Assembly (NCBI GenBank): GCA_039679645.1
Contig: JBDKUO010000062.1
Location: 1-64,000, forward strand
Reading direction: 5' to 3'
DNA length: 64,000 nt
Source of the DNA: Armatimonadota bacterium
GTDB lineage: Bacteria > Armatimonadota > UBA5829
Both the position numbers and the translations under genes were made by a program. How positions within the stretch are numbered: position 1 is the stretch's first letter; each line of letters opens with the position of its first letter. The notes below the pieces were generated by a model. The model did not search any database. It worked only from the letters and a program-made list of their open reading frames with translations, and was not told the origin of the DNA. This document shows, piece by piece, positions 16,405 through 23,795 of this stretch.

Positions 16405-18559
16405 TCCGCATGTATCTAGATGGATATGCGAAGCGCTCTGGCGAGCCAGCCTACAGGGAGGAGTCGCGCTGGCGGTCGCATGGATAATCTGCCGCTTTTG
16501 GATTCACATGCCCGCATCAGCCAGAGTCTGGATATGGCGAATTGCCTATCTGGAGATGATAGTGAGTCTGTGCTGGGCCGGAACCATAACGCTGGGGTTC
16601 TGGTCGGTCTCAAAGAGCAGCACATACTCGCCAGGAACTAGCAGGCAGGCGATTGTGCAGCTATCACAAACCAGCCACAAGTACAGTCCTCCTTCAATCC
16701 GGCATTCTAAGATTATTAAACAGCAAATGACTGATAACCGCGGCGCACTTACAACTCAGCGCTCAGATCTTCATATAAGTAATTATTTGTGCGGCATATG
16801 GCTCTTAGGTGTTTGCTGGGGTTTTGTGAGACTGTTGATTGGAAGGCGTTCTGCCAGTAGGCTTTGGCTTGCGAGCAAGCTTGTGGAGCGGACAGAGCTA
16901 TATTCCACAATAAGTGAACTATGCAGCGATATGAAAATACGCAATGAGCCAAGGCTTTTGGCTGGAGATGCTGGACCAATGATTGTGGGAGTCTTGCATC
17001 CTGCGATCATACTGCCTGAAAGCATGCTTGAGAAAAACGACCGGCAACTGCGAATGGCGATGGCGCATGAATTAGCGCATGTGCGCCGCAGGGACCTGCT
17101 GTGGAACCGGCTGTCCGCATTGACTGAGATCATCTTCTTCTTCCATCCGCTGGTGTGGGTTGCCGCGAGCGAATCGCAGCTTGCGCAGGAGATCGCCTGC
17201 GACGAGACGGCAATTCGCTATACAAAGTCCGCAGGCGCCGAATATGCGGAAATGCTTGTTGCCGTCGCTGCAGGTTCTATTCGCTCACCGCACTATGCGA
17301 CTGCGGCGCTGGGAGTATCCGAATCATTTGCTGCGCTCAAAAGGAGGCTGCACGCAATGCGCATGTATCATGAGATTACTCGAAAGCAGGTGGTAATTGC
17401 CGGGTTGGTAGTGTTAGGGCTTGGAGCCATTTTGCTGGCATGGAGGGTAGTTCCCCAGCCGCCAAAGAAAGGCTACTCCGGTGGTTATTTGTCGGAGCTT
17501 ATTGTAAGCCCGGACAGCAGGCATGTTGCGGTGATGTATAAAGAAGACCTCACGAGCCGACCAGGTAAGAGAATCTATGCTGGAAAGTTAAGATACAATG
17601 TAATGATCCAGATCAGAGATATTGCCACAGGGAAGCTGGAGCATCAAATTGATAAGCAGAACTCCGGCAAGGTTTTTAAAATAGCGTTTACTCCGGACAG
17701 CCGTTCACTGCTCATCACATACCAGAAGCCAGTAATATCATTTGTACCGCATTCTCAGTGTGATCGTTTCGATCTGGCGAGCGGTAAAACGTATAGTCAG
17801 ATGGATGACCTCAGATACTTCTGGATCAGTAAAAACGGCACAACACTCTGGACTGATGAAGGAGGGCCATGCATAAATGACGGTTATGAGTATCATGCAT
17901 ATCTCGTTGGGCGAGACGTGAACATAGGTAAGGAGCTTTGTAAACTCCCGCCTTTTATAGGACGCGTCGTAGATGTCAGCCCGGATAGGACAAAGGCGGT
18001 AACCAACTGCTACGGCTATACACTAGCTTCTGATAGAAGAGTTACCGGCTATACGAAAGTTGGCATGATCGTATGGAGCCTGGCAGATGGGAAGCAGCTT
18101 GTAAAACTGGAAGGAATAGGCAAATACCCAAGTTTTGCGACTGCAATAAGCCCCAATTCAACCATGTTCGCTGCATCCGAACAAAACGAAGACTACAGCA
18201 GCTATCCCCAAAAAACACTGCCGGTAAGGATATGGGACATGCGAACCGGAAAGACAATATGCACACTGACCGGAAACACATCCAATCTGCGCAATATCGA
18301 ATTCAGCCCCGACGGCAGAAAGCTGGTGGGTGTAGACTTTGACGGTCATGTTATACTCTGGGACATTCAAGACAAGAAGCCGGACTGGGTATATCAAAAT
18401 GACGAGCTAATGCGTGTTGCATTCACCCCCGATGGCGCAAAGATTATTGCCGGGGCAGAGCACAACACGAGAACGCCCTCCAAGCCGTATTGGATTCCTG
18501 CGCCATTGACGATAATGGATGCAAATACAGGGCAGGTGTTACAGAAAATTAATCTGTAG
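16397..18559 (+). CDS. M56 (BlaR1/MecR1-like) membrane metalloprotease with C-terminal WD40-like propeller
   Basis: The 720-residue protein has BlaR1-type membrane helices around a zinc site: HELAH at 224-228 and the third ligand region EIACDETA at 265-272. A last helix lies near 332-348. In BlaR1 the outside domain is a penicillin-binding sensor; here residues about 360-720 instead carry repeated blades of the WD40/TolB-like kind (SPDSRHVAV, FTPDSRSLL, SPNSTMFAA, SPDGRKLVGVDFDGHVILWD, FTPDGAKIIAG). So this is not a beta-lactam sensor. It presumably cleaves the BlaI-type repressor encoded just upstream, with which it overlaps by 8 bases. GGGGAG precedes the ATG at 16397. Confidence 0.85.
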   Translation: MLDPHVSRWICEALWRASLQGGVALAVAWIICRFWIHMPASARVWIWRIAYLEMIVSLCWAGTITLGFWSVSKSSTYSPGTSRQAIVQLSQTSHKYSPPSIRHSKIIKQQMTDNRGALTTQRSDLHISNYLCGIWLLGVCWGFVRLLIGRRSASRLWLASKLVERTELYSTISELCSDMKIRNEPRLLAGDAGPMIVGVLHPAIILPESMLEKNDRQLRMAMAHELAHVRRRDLLWNRLSALTEIIFFFHPLVWVAASESQLAQEIACDETAIRYTKSAGAEYAEMLVAVAAGSIRSPHYATAALGVSESFAALKRRLHAMRMYHEITRKQVVIAGLVVLGLGAILLAWRVVPQPPKKGYSGGYLSELIVSPDSRHVAVMYKEDLTSRPGKRIYAGKLRYNVMIQIRDIATGKLEHQIDKQNSGKVFKIAFTPDSRSLLITYQKPVISFVPHSQCDRFDLASGKTYSQMDDLRYFWISKNGTTLWTDEGGPCINDGYEYHAYLVGRDVNIGKELCKLPPFIGRVVDVSPDRTKAVTNCYGYTLASDRRVTGYTKVGMIVWSLADGKQLVKLEGIGKYPSFATAISPNSTMFAASEQNEDYSSYPQKTLPVRIWDMRTGKTICTLTGNTSNLRNIEFSPDGRKLVGVDFDGHVILWDIQDKKPDWVYQNDELMRVAFTPDGAKIIAGAEHNTRTPSKPYWIPAPLTIMDANTGQVLQKINL

Positions 18560-18562
18560 GGT

Positions 18563-19258
18563 TCAGGAGAATATTGCTGCTGATTGAGCGAATGCTGCTT
18601 CGATTTCCGCTTTAGGTAAAATCATACCGAGGTCGCGCAGAGTGGTCAGAAATTCTTTGTGGGGGCGGTGTCGGCGATATTCCGGCTCCTTTGCCGGATG
18701 TCTCAATATCGCTTCCACCAGATCAAAGTCAACATCGACAAGGATGGTACCGTGAAGCAGTATGGCATGCCATTTACGCGCCTGAGCGTTTCCTGATATC
18801 TTAAAATCGCCCACTGCGACATCTGATATTCCGCGCTGCCGCGCATTGACTCCGAAATCAGAAAGGACGCTGACAATCAAATCCGCTCCCTGGCTAAATA
18901 CTTGCTGCATATCCAGGCGGCCATAACTGGGAGCGGTATACGAGTAGTTGAACACGCCGTGTGTTTGCAGCACAGTGCCGCCGCCGGTGATTCTCTTTAC
19001 CCAGCCGACTCCGAGGCGGGCGCAATTATCCAGATTAAGAGACTTTTCGGGCTTGTCGGCGCAGCCAAGGACGGCAGTTATGCCGCTTCCCCACCAGAGG
19101 CGAAGGACCCGTCTGCCGGTGAGCCCGGCTTCGCGGGCAAGGCTCTCGTCTATTGCAAGGTTACCCTCGACTGTCGGCTCGGAGGATCGCATGATCTCAA
19201 TATTGTCCTGATTGTCGGCAGACTTATGTGTTTTACAAATGTGATTTATCAAGCTCAT
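18563..19258 (-). CDS. Lipoate-protein ligase A-like (LplA/LipM catalytic domain only)
   Basis: A 231-residue BPL/LPL-fold protein. KRITGGGTVLQTHGVFNYS matches the R-x-x-GGG lipoate/AMP loop, and KISGNAQ carries the invariant lysine; LLHGTILVDVD follows. There is no C-terminal accessory domain, so it resembles the short ligases or octanoyl/lipoyl transferases. The likely target is the H-protein-like domain encoded three kilobases upstream in the same operon, Lys212 of the DGC fusion. The start is ambiguous: ATG at 19258 is used, 11 bases after the ccdA stop, while an ATG at 19192 would also leave the domain whole. It is the last gene of the operon. Confidence 0.8.
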   Translation of the reverse strand: MSLINHICKTHKSADNQDNIEIMRSSEPTVEGNLAIDESLAREAGLTGRRVLRLWWGSGITAVLGCADKPEKSLNLDNCARLGVGWVKRITGGGTVLQTHGVFNYSYTAPSYGRLDMQQVFSQGADLIVSVLSDFGVNARQRGISDVAVGDFKISGNAQARKWHAILLHGTILVDVDFDLVEAILRHPAKEPEYRRHRPHKEFLTTLRDLGMILPKAEIEAAFAQSAAIFS

Positions 19259-19269
19259 ATCCACTATTG

Positions 19270-19968
19270 TTACGTTGCGACATAGATAAGATAGACTCCG
19301 CCGCACATGACCAGCGCGCCGCAGGCTCGCTTTACTATATTAGCGCCTTTGGACTTTTCGTTCCAGTTGAGATAGTTTTGCACTGCTTCAGCCGAAGTGC
19401 CTGCAGCTACTATAACCGCGCAGTGCCCGATTCCATAGGCAGCCAGCAGCATGACTGCATATACGGCATTGGCGGCTGCAACTTTGAATGTGAGAGTGAG
19501 GACCGGAGCCATATATGCGAACGTGCAGGGACCGAGAGCGATACCGAACACCAGACCGAGTATGAACGATGCGAGCAGGCCCTTTCGCTGCATTCTGACG
19601 CTGCCGGGGCCCGAAAACGGCATTGGGATAACTCCGATCAGATGGAGACCAACTATAAAGAAAACTGCCGCCACGATATAGTTGCCGTATCTGCCTACAT
19701 CACCCATCATCCGGCCCATAACTGCTGTCACGACACCTATGGCGGCAATCGTGACCAATATGCCGAGGCCGAACAGGAACGAGAGGCCGAACGCCTTTCG
19801 TGTAGTCAGATTGCCCTGCTCGCTGATGAACCCGATTATCAGAGGTATACTCGAAAGGTGGCATGGACTCAGGATCACACTGAGTATGCCCCAAATAAGA
19901 GATGCACTCAGTGCGACAGGCGCTGCGCCCTCAATTGCCCTGCTGAGTGTTATGAATAGTTGCTCCAA
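19270..19968 (-). CDS. ccdA: CcdA/DsbD-type transmembrane thiol electron carrier
   Basis: The 232-residue protein has six predicted membrane helices and the two redox cysteines of the CcdA family: SPCHLSSIP (Cys36) and GPCTFAYMAP (Cys148). CcdA passes electrons from cytoplasmic thioredoxin to exported thiol proteins. The frame is open further upstream, but that stretch is read from the neighbouring thioredoxin gene; the TTG at 19968, 16 bases past that gene's stop and preceded by AGGTG, gives a family-length protein. Its natural partners are next to it: an exported thioredoxin-like protein upstream and, at the head of the operon, a small cytoplasmic CxxC protein. Confidence 0.85.
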   Translation of the reverse strand: MEQLFITLSRAIEGAAPVALSASLIWGILSVILSPCHLSSIPLIIGFISEQGNLTTRKAFGLSFLFGLGILVTIAAIGVVTAVMGRMMGDVGRYGNYIVAAVFFIVGLHLIGVIPMPFSGPGSVRMQRKGLLASFILGLVFGIALGPCTFAYMAPVLTLTFKVAAANAVYAVMLLAAYGIGHCAVIVAAGTSAEAVQNYLNWNEKSKGANIVKRACGALVMCGGVYLIYVAT

Positions 19969-19984
19969 AATTAGTTGACACCTA

Positions 19985-20476
19985 TTACTTCTTTTCAGGT
20001 TTCTTGGACTGGACGGATTTCTTGAGCTTAATGCCGTGCTTATCGAAGGTCTTAATGATATCTTCCTTTGGGAAGAAGCCGACGTGTCGTGAGAACTCCT
20101 TGCCCTTGGCATCAAAGAATATTTGGGTGGGAATGGTCTGAACTTTGTACTTACTTGACGCCGACTGGTCTTTCCATATATCGATAAACCGGACGTCGAG
20201 TTGTCCCTTGTATTCTTTTCTCAGATCATCGAGAACAGGAACCATCATCTTGCATAGTATGCACTTTGTCGCGCCGAGGTCGAGCAGTCGGGGAAGCTGC
20301 TTTGCGATCTTCTTTGCTGCAGGCTTCTTAGCGCTCTTTGCAAGCGCTTTCTTGGGAGCCACCGCGCCGGTCTTTACTTTGGGGGCAGGCTTTGGAGCGC
20401 TCTGAACCGGTGCGCTCACTCCAATCGCCGCAATCAATGAAACCAGAACAAGTAATTTGATACAATTGCTCTTCAT
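19985..20476 (-). CDS. Exported thioredoxin-like protein with Lys/Ala/Pro linker
   Basis: The product is 163 residues. A signal peptide or anchor (KLLVLVSLIAAIGVSAPVQS) is followed by an Ala/Lys/Pro-rich linker to about residue 58. The thioredoxin fold then shows the CxxC site KCILCK (Cys72, Cys75) and the cis-proline loop TIPTQIFFD (Pro116). The active site replaces the usual Trp-Cys-Gly-Pro-Cys. It probably works outside the membrane and is recharged by the CcdA protein encoded next. The ATG overlaps the stop of the upstream DGC gene (ATGA), which shows translational coupling within the operon. Confidence 0.85.
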   Translation of the reverse strand: MKSNCIKLLVLVSLIAAIGVSAPVQSAPKPAPKVKTGAVAPKKALAKSAKKPAAKKIAKQLPRLLDLGATKCILCKMMVPVLDDLRKEYKGQLDVRFIDIWKDQSASSKYKVQTIPTQIFFDAKGKEFSRHVGFFPKEDIIKTFDKHGIKLKKSVQSKKPEKK

Positions 20477-21162
20477 GATTTTCTCCTGTAGGTTTTGTAT
20501 GCCAAGATCAGAGCCGCCTTATAGGCGTTCTCTTCTTCAGGCTCGATTGCGTGATATATACGCACGGTCTCAAGGAGCTTGTCGCCGCATTTGTCATCCG
20601 GCGCCAAGCCGTTCACGGCCAGATGATCGAAGATAAGAGCAAGCCCGGCGACTGTAATGGGCTTGCCGTCGACCAAAATCTCCATACCCGGAACCGGCTT
20701 GGAGCATGCGCAGGTGGCGCTGTCCGTATCATCTTCTGAGTTGCAACAGCCGCCGTTTTCGGTAAGAATCGAATCCACAGCTTTGGCGATCTCTTCAGAG
20801 ACCAGCCAGACGGCTTCCTTGTCGCTTTCGGTGCGGTCCTTTGCCGACCTGGCGCAGCATGAGCACTGACTGTCCAGTATATCCGAGACGACCAGCGCGG
20901 CGCTTACCGGACCGCTGTGCTTCTCGGTGCCTTTCTTGGCGCACAGCTTGCCGCAGCCGTCTACAGTTATCGTCGGGTGCTTGCGAGCAAAATCCTGCTC
21001 TGCCTCATTGCCTGCAAGGAACAAGGGCAGGCAGATGGTTACTGTATTACCCGGACGCATAAGTTCCAGAACCCTGCGCGTTGCAAGGCGGGATATTGTG
21101 CCCTCGGGGATCTCCTCACCGCTGCATGAAATGATACCTACTTTGATATCGCCATCAGACAT
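20473..21162 (-). CDS. DGC-domain zinc-binding protein with a Cys-rich extension
   Basis: A 229-residue protein. The N-terminal half is a DGC domain (putative zinc-binding, PF08859): cysteines at 13, 44, 70 and 74, with the signature DGCGKLCAKK. The second half is unusual: clustered cysteines at 100, 102 and 103 (CSCC), at 139-140 and at 151/153 (CAC), then a helical-looking tail after residue 160 (ILVDGKPITVAGLALIFDHL). That tail recalls a small domain seen in other DGC proteins, but I cannot name it. The gene begins 2 bases after the shorter DGC gene and overlaps the thioredoxin gene. Role unknown; metal or sulfur handling is a reasonable guess. Confidence 0.78.
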   Translation of the reverse strand: MSDGDIKVGIISCSGEEIPEGTISRLATRRVLELMRPGNTVTICLPLFLAGNEAEQDFARKHPTITVDGCGKLCAKKGTEKHSGPVSAALVVSDILDSQCSCCARSAKDRTESDKEAVWLVSEEIAKAVDSILTENGGCCNSEDDTDSATCACSKPVPGMEILVDGKPITVAGLALIFDHLAVNGLAPDDKCGDKLLETVRIYHAIEPEEENAYKAALILAYKTYRRKS

Positions 21163-21164
21163 AT

Positions 21165-21557
21165 TTACTTGACCTCACTTTTGCCCAGGCCACACGCTAT
21201 ATCCGCTGCGATCTCACGCACTATCTTCCAGCCGTCATCGGCAAGTGCGGTCGCAGTGCCCGGCTCGGCTCCACGATGACCCCTAAATGAATCGACCACG
21301 CGCACGGACTTGACGACCCTGCCCCCGGCCATCTCCACATTTTTGGCTGCGCATAGCTTGGGACAGCCGTCTATCGCGATACAATCGGCATCCTTGATTT
21401 TAGCCCGAGCATCTTTATCGCCTGAGACCAGCAGAGCCAGACAAAGAGTCTCGGCGTTGGCCATATCCGCGGCGGCGTAAGTTGCCTCGCGCGCTATGAG
21501 GCCGTGGACCTTACCGATCCCGCTGCATGGCATTATGATTGTCTTTCGTTTACTCAT
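21165..21557 (-). CDS. Stand-alone DGC-domain zinc-binding protein
   Basis: The 130 residues are a single DGC domain: MPCSGIGKVHGLIAREA at the N-terminus, Cys39, and DGCPKLCAAK with Cys65 and Cys69. The four cysteines at 11, 39, 65 and 69 could form one metal site. The biochemical role of DGC proteins is not established. The start at 21557 is chosen over an ATG five codons earlier because relatives begin at this point and GTGAG lies before it. It is paralogous to the genes on both sides, giving three DGC domains in a row. Confidence 0.8.
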   Translation of the reverse strand: MSKRKTIIMPCSGIGKVHGLIAREATYAAADMANAETLCLALLVSGDKDARAKIKDADCIAIDGCPKLCAAKNVEMAGGRVVKSVRVVDSFRGHRGAEPGTATALADDGWKIVREIAADIACGLGKSEVK

Positions 21558-21615
21558 ATCACTCACTTTCAAAATCGCGAAAGCACGAAACCGCGAAATT
21601 CTCTCTTCGTGTTTC

Positions 21616-22467
21616 CTATTTTTGCACTTCCGCAGCTTTCTTCTCGACTATCCTAGAGTAAGATTGAGCGTCTAGAAGCAACTCTTTGTCGGAATCGAAA
21701 TCGGCGAGTTCTATCTCGGCTATCCAGCCATTGCCGTATGGGTCCTCATTAACGAGTTCAGGCGAATCGGCAAGCCGTATGTTGACGGCAATGATCCGCC
21801 CCGAGACAGGGGAGAGGACATCCGTCATGGATTTACCGGACTCGAGTGAACCGACTTCATCGAACTGCTCTATCTGCGATCCTGCCTGCGCGGGTTCGAA
21901 ATAGGTGATGTCGGTGAGGTTTTGCTGGACGAAGTCGGTGACACCTACTCGCGCTCTGGAGCCGATTACTCGCACCCAGGTGTCGTTTTCACTGAAGAGG
22001 TAGCCCTGAGATGGAATTTTGAAGATGAACTTGTCGTGCGTTACGCTCAGGAAATCGACCGGAGACTCGAAATCGCCTGGGATTAGCTCCTGCGTTGAAA
22101 TATCAGACTCACGCGCGGCAAGATCATTAATCATCATATCCACAAGCTGCATCCCGACCGGGTCGGGGCGTAGTGAATCGCCTATCTCCAGACCGGAGCT
22201 TTTGGCCTGCTCGGAGACGAGTATCTTATCATCGACCTTAAGGCCGAGATTGTTGGCGAGCTTGGATGCGCAGCGGGTCGGACAGCCGTCTATCACCAGA
22301 AGATCCGACTCTGCCAGAGTTTTTTCATACCTGGCGGGAGAGTTGTTGAGCAGCACTGGACAGACTATTTGAGCGCCATTCGTCTCGCAGAGCTTCAGAG
22401 CCAGCTCACACGAGAGCACACCGAATGCTTTATCCAAGCCATTGCATGGCAAGACGACACGTTTCAT
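21616..22467 (-). CDS. Fusion of a DGC zinc-binding domain and a glycine-cleavage-H-like lipoyl domain
   Basis: The 283-residue protein has two parts. Residues 1-85 are a DGC domain (LPCNGLDKAFG, Cys36, DGCPTRCASK). Residues about 145-275 align with GcvH: NDTWVRVIGSRARVGVTDF, then the lipoyl-lysine loop LESGKSMTDVLSPVSG with Lys212, then DSPELVNEDPYGNGWIAEI. The conserved lysine and flanking residues suggest it is lipoylated. No glycine-cleavage P, T or L gene is nearby, so it is probably a dedicated redox carrier rather than part of glycine cleavage. A lipoate-ligase-like gene closes the operon. Its start overlaps the ferredoxin stop as ATGA. Confidence 0.87.
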   Translation of the reverse strand: MKRVVLPCNGLDKAFGVLSCELALKLCETNGAQIVCPVLLNNSPARYEKTLAESDLLVIDGCPTRCASKLANNLGLKVDDKILVSEQAKSSGLEIGDSLRPDPVGMQLVDMMINDLAARESDISTQELIPGDFESPVDFLSVTHDKFIFKIPSQGYLFSENDTWVRVIGSRARVGVTDFVQQNLTDITYFEPAQAGSQIEQFDEVGSLESGKSMTDVLSPVSGRIIAVNIRLADSPELVNEDPYGNGWIAEIELADFDSDKELLLDAQSYSRIVEKKAAEVQK

Positions 22468-22751
22468 TGCTCGCCCTCTTCCTCGCGGATTTTCTTGATA
22501 GCCGCGATGGTATCAGGCTTGCTGGGAAACGATATAGCGTCAGGCCCGCATGTCTTGGAGCAAGCCCGGCAGAAGACCACGCAGTTGTGCGGATTTGCTA
22601 CCACCAGCTTGGGGTCTCCATCTCGCCGCTCGAACACTTTGTGCGGGCAGAACTTGTCGCACTCCATGCAAAAGTCGCACTTGGAGTAGTCTATGGTCGG
22701 GCACCAATCGATCTTGTCGCGCTTTACGCCCATGAATGTGTCGTCAGCCAT
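22464..22751 (-). CDS. Two-cluster [4Fe-4S] ferredoxin-like protein
   Basis: The 95-residue protein has two cysteine sets: C25-x2-C28-x2-C31-x3-C35-P and C57-x3-C61-x2-C64-x3-C68. The first is canonical. In the second the first spacing is one residue longer than normal. An extra Cys17 precedes both. It should carry two low-potential [4Fe-4S] clusters in the cytoplasm. It overlaps the HdrA-N-like gene by 8 bases upstream and the DGC-lipoyl fusion by 4 bases downstream, so the three products are probably made together and may form a complex. Confidence 0.88.
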   Translation of the reverse strand: MADDTFMGVKRDKIDWCPTIDYSKCDFCMECDKFCPHKVFERRDGDPKLVVANPHNCVVFCRACSKTCGPDAISFPSKPDTIAAIKKIREEEGEQ

Positions 22752-23121
22752 CCTGGCTTACCTCCATATCTGCAAGGGCCTTCGAGACTTTTTCGACAGC
22801 TTCGTCTGTTGTCATCTCACGAATATCCAGGGGGACCATATCCGTCTTAATATTCATTCCCGCGGCCTCAAATGCGTCGCGGAAAAGCTTGATCTGCATA
22901 TTTGGAGCGCACCCTGCTATGACCAGTTTCCGGCCTGCCTTGAGCATATCGGCCAGAAACCTGTCACCGTCTTCTTCGCAGAGCTGAGGGTGAATGAAGC
23001 CGTATTCGAGCGGAAGCTCGACGCGCACGCGGTTGATGAAATCCCAGATATCCATCCTGGCAAAACCGGGGCACTTGCCGGTGCACACGCACATTATCAG
23101 ACCGGGAAGCTGCCTAGACAT
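22744..23121 (-). CDS. Stand-alone HdrA N-terminal-like Fe-S domain protein
   Basis: The 125 residues match in layout the N-terminal domain of heterodisulfide reductase subunit HdrA: a first strand with paired cysteines (MCVCTGKC, Cys11/13/17), then QLCEEDGDRFLADML (Cys48), then KLVIAGCAPNMQIKLFRDAF (Cys71) and a closing DMVPLDIRE. HdrA proteins have AxCSPRxHEPxF at that point. In HdrA this region binds an Fe-S cluster in front of the flavin domain. Here the FAD domain is absent, so this is a free-standing electron-transfer module. It overlaps both neighbours (8 bases each). The homology is by eye and moderate in strength. Confidence 0.7.
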   Translation of the reverse strand: MSRQLPGLIMCVCTGKCPGFARMDIWDFINRVRVELPLEYGFIHPQLCEEDGDRFLADMLKAGRKLVIAGCAPNMQIKLFRDAFEAAGMNIKTDMVPLDIREMTTDEAVEKVSKALADMEVSQDG

Positions 23122-23359
23122 TTGACTCTCCTAAAAATTTCTTTATATCTTCAGGCGAAAGGAGACGACCTGCGGCTTTGACCTCGCCATCGATCACAAG
23201 GCCGGGAGTCATCAGAACATTGAACTTCATGATCTCCTTGATATCCTCGATCTTCTCAATCTCGGCTTCCACTCCCGCCTCATCTACCGCCTTCACAGTG
23301 TTATCGTACAGAGCTTTGCACTTGGCGCAGCCGGTGCCTAGAATCTGAATCTTTATCAT
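23114..23359 (-). CDS. Small redox-active thioredoxin-like protein (CxxC)
   Basis: The 81-residue protein belongs to the minimal thioredoxin group found in archaea and anaerobes (MTH895/TM-type): MIKIQILGTGCAKCK with Cys11/Cys14, then VLMTPGLVIDGEV containing the cis-proline. It is cytoplasmic. The ATG at 23359 is preceded by GGAGG at ideal spacing; a longer frame upstream would run through the regulator's operator and is rejected. It is the first gene of the nine-gene run and overlaps the HdrA-N-like gene. Proteins of this type often sit beside ArsR regulators. It could reduce CcdA or the lipoyl carrier. Confidence 0.87.
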   Translation of the reverse strand: MIKIQILGTGCAKCKALYDNTVKAVDEAGVEAEIEKIEDIKEIMKFNVLMTPGLVIDGEVKAAGRLLSPEDIKKFLGESNV

Positions 23360-23396
23360 ACACATCCTCCAAAATATACTTGCGCTTGTTGGCTTG

Positions 23397-23416
23397 TTGG
23401 CGTAATAACCAAATAT
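23397..23416. promoter_or_regulatory. ArsR-type operator in front of the redox operon
   Basis: TTGGCGTAATAACCAAATAT reproduces the core of the dyad in front of arsR (TTGGCATTATAACCAAATAT), with only two differences in 20 positions. By position it covers a weak -10-like TATTAC on the minus strand, 38 bases upstream of the small thioredoxin start. The shared site suggests the nearby ArsR protein controls the operon. Confidence 0.65.
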
Positions 23417-23468
23417 CAAAGAAAAAAGAAATGCCCTTACGAGCATGTTTCTTTCTGATACGAACTCA

Positions 23469-23780
23469 CTAGCCGATCAGTTCCATCTTCTCTTCGGCGT
23501 TGTGTTTCATGACGGCCTCGACGCAGCCGAAGAAGCTGACAATGCACGGGCAGCGGAGGCTGTAAAACACCTGTTGGCCAACTTTGCGGTCATCGACTAT
23601 GCCCGCCTCTTTCATGAGCGCCAGGTGCTTGGAGACGGTGGAGATGTCGGAGCCGACAAGATCACGTAACTCACAGACGCACTTCTCGCCGCCCACGAGC
23701 GCATCCACCATCATCAGCCGGCTTGGGTGCGCCAGCGCTTTTATAATCTTGGCTCTCTCTTCATATATACGTCTGTTCAT
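23469..23780 (-). CDS. ArsR/SmtB family metal- or thiol-sensing repressor
   Basis: A 103-residue winged-helix regulator: KIIKALAHPSRLMMVDAL, then GGEKCVCELRDLVGSD, then STVSKHLALMKEAGIVDDRK. The CVC pair in the alpha-3 region matches the arsenic/metalloid-binding position of ArsR (CVCDLC in E. coli), but the third Cys is absent. More cysteines lie near the C-terminus (LRCPCIVSFFGC). So it may sense a thiophilic metal(loid) or a reactive sulfur or redox signal. The ATG at 23780 is chosen because the longer frame would include the operator. A dyad overlapping its own -10 indicates autorepression. Confidence 0.9.
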   Translation of the reverse strand: MNRRIYEERAKIIKALAHPSRLMMVDALVGGEKCVCELRDLVGSDISTVSKHLALMKEAGIVDDRKVGQQVFYSLRCPCIVSFFGCVEAVMKHNAEEKMELIG

Positions 23781-23795
23781 ACCCAATGTTTCCTT

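Noticed and set aside
16397-18559. Beta-lactam sensor BlaR1
   Set aside because: There is no penicillin-binding domain; the C-terminal half has WD40-like repeats.
21616-22467. Ordinary glycine-cleavage H protein
   Set aside because: It carries an N-terminal DGC domain, and no gcvP or gcvT gene is in the window.
23360-23446. Longer start for the small thioredoxin
   Set aside because: The extra residues are translated from the ArsR operator, and GGAGG is placed for the ATG at 23359.
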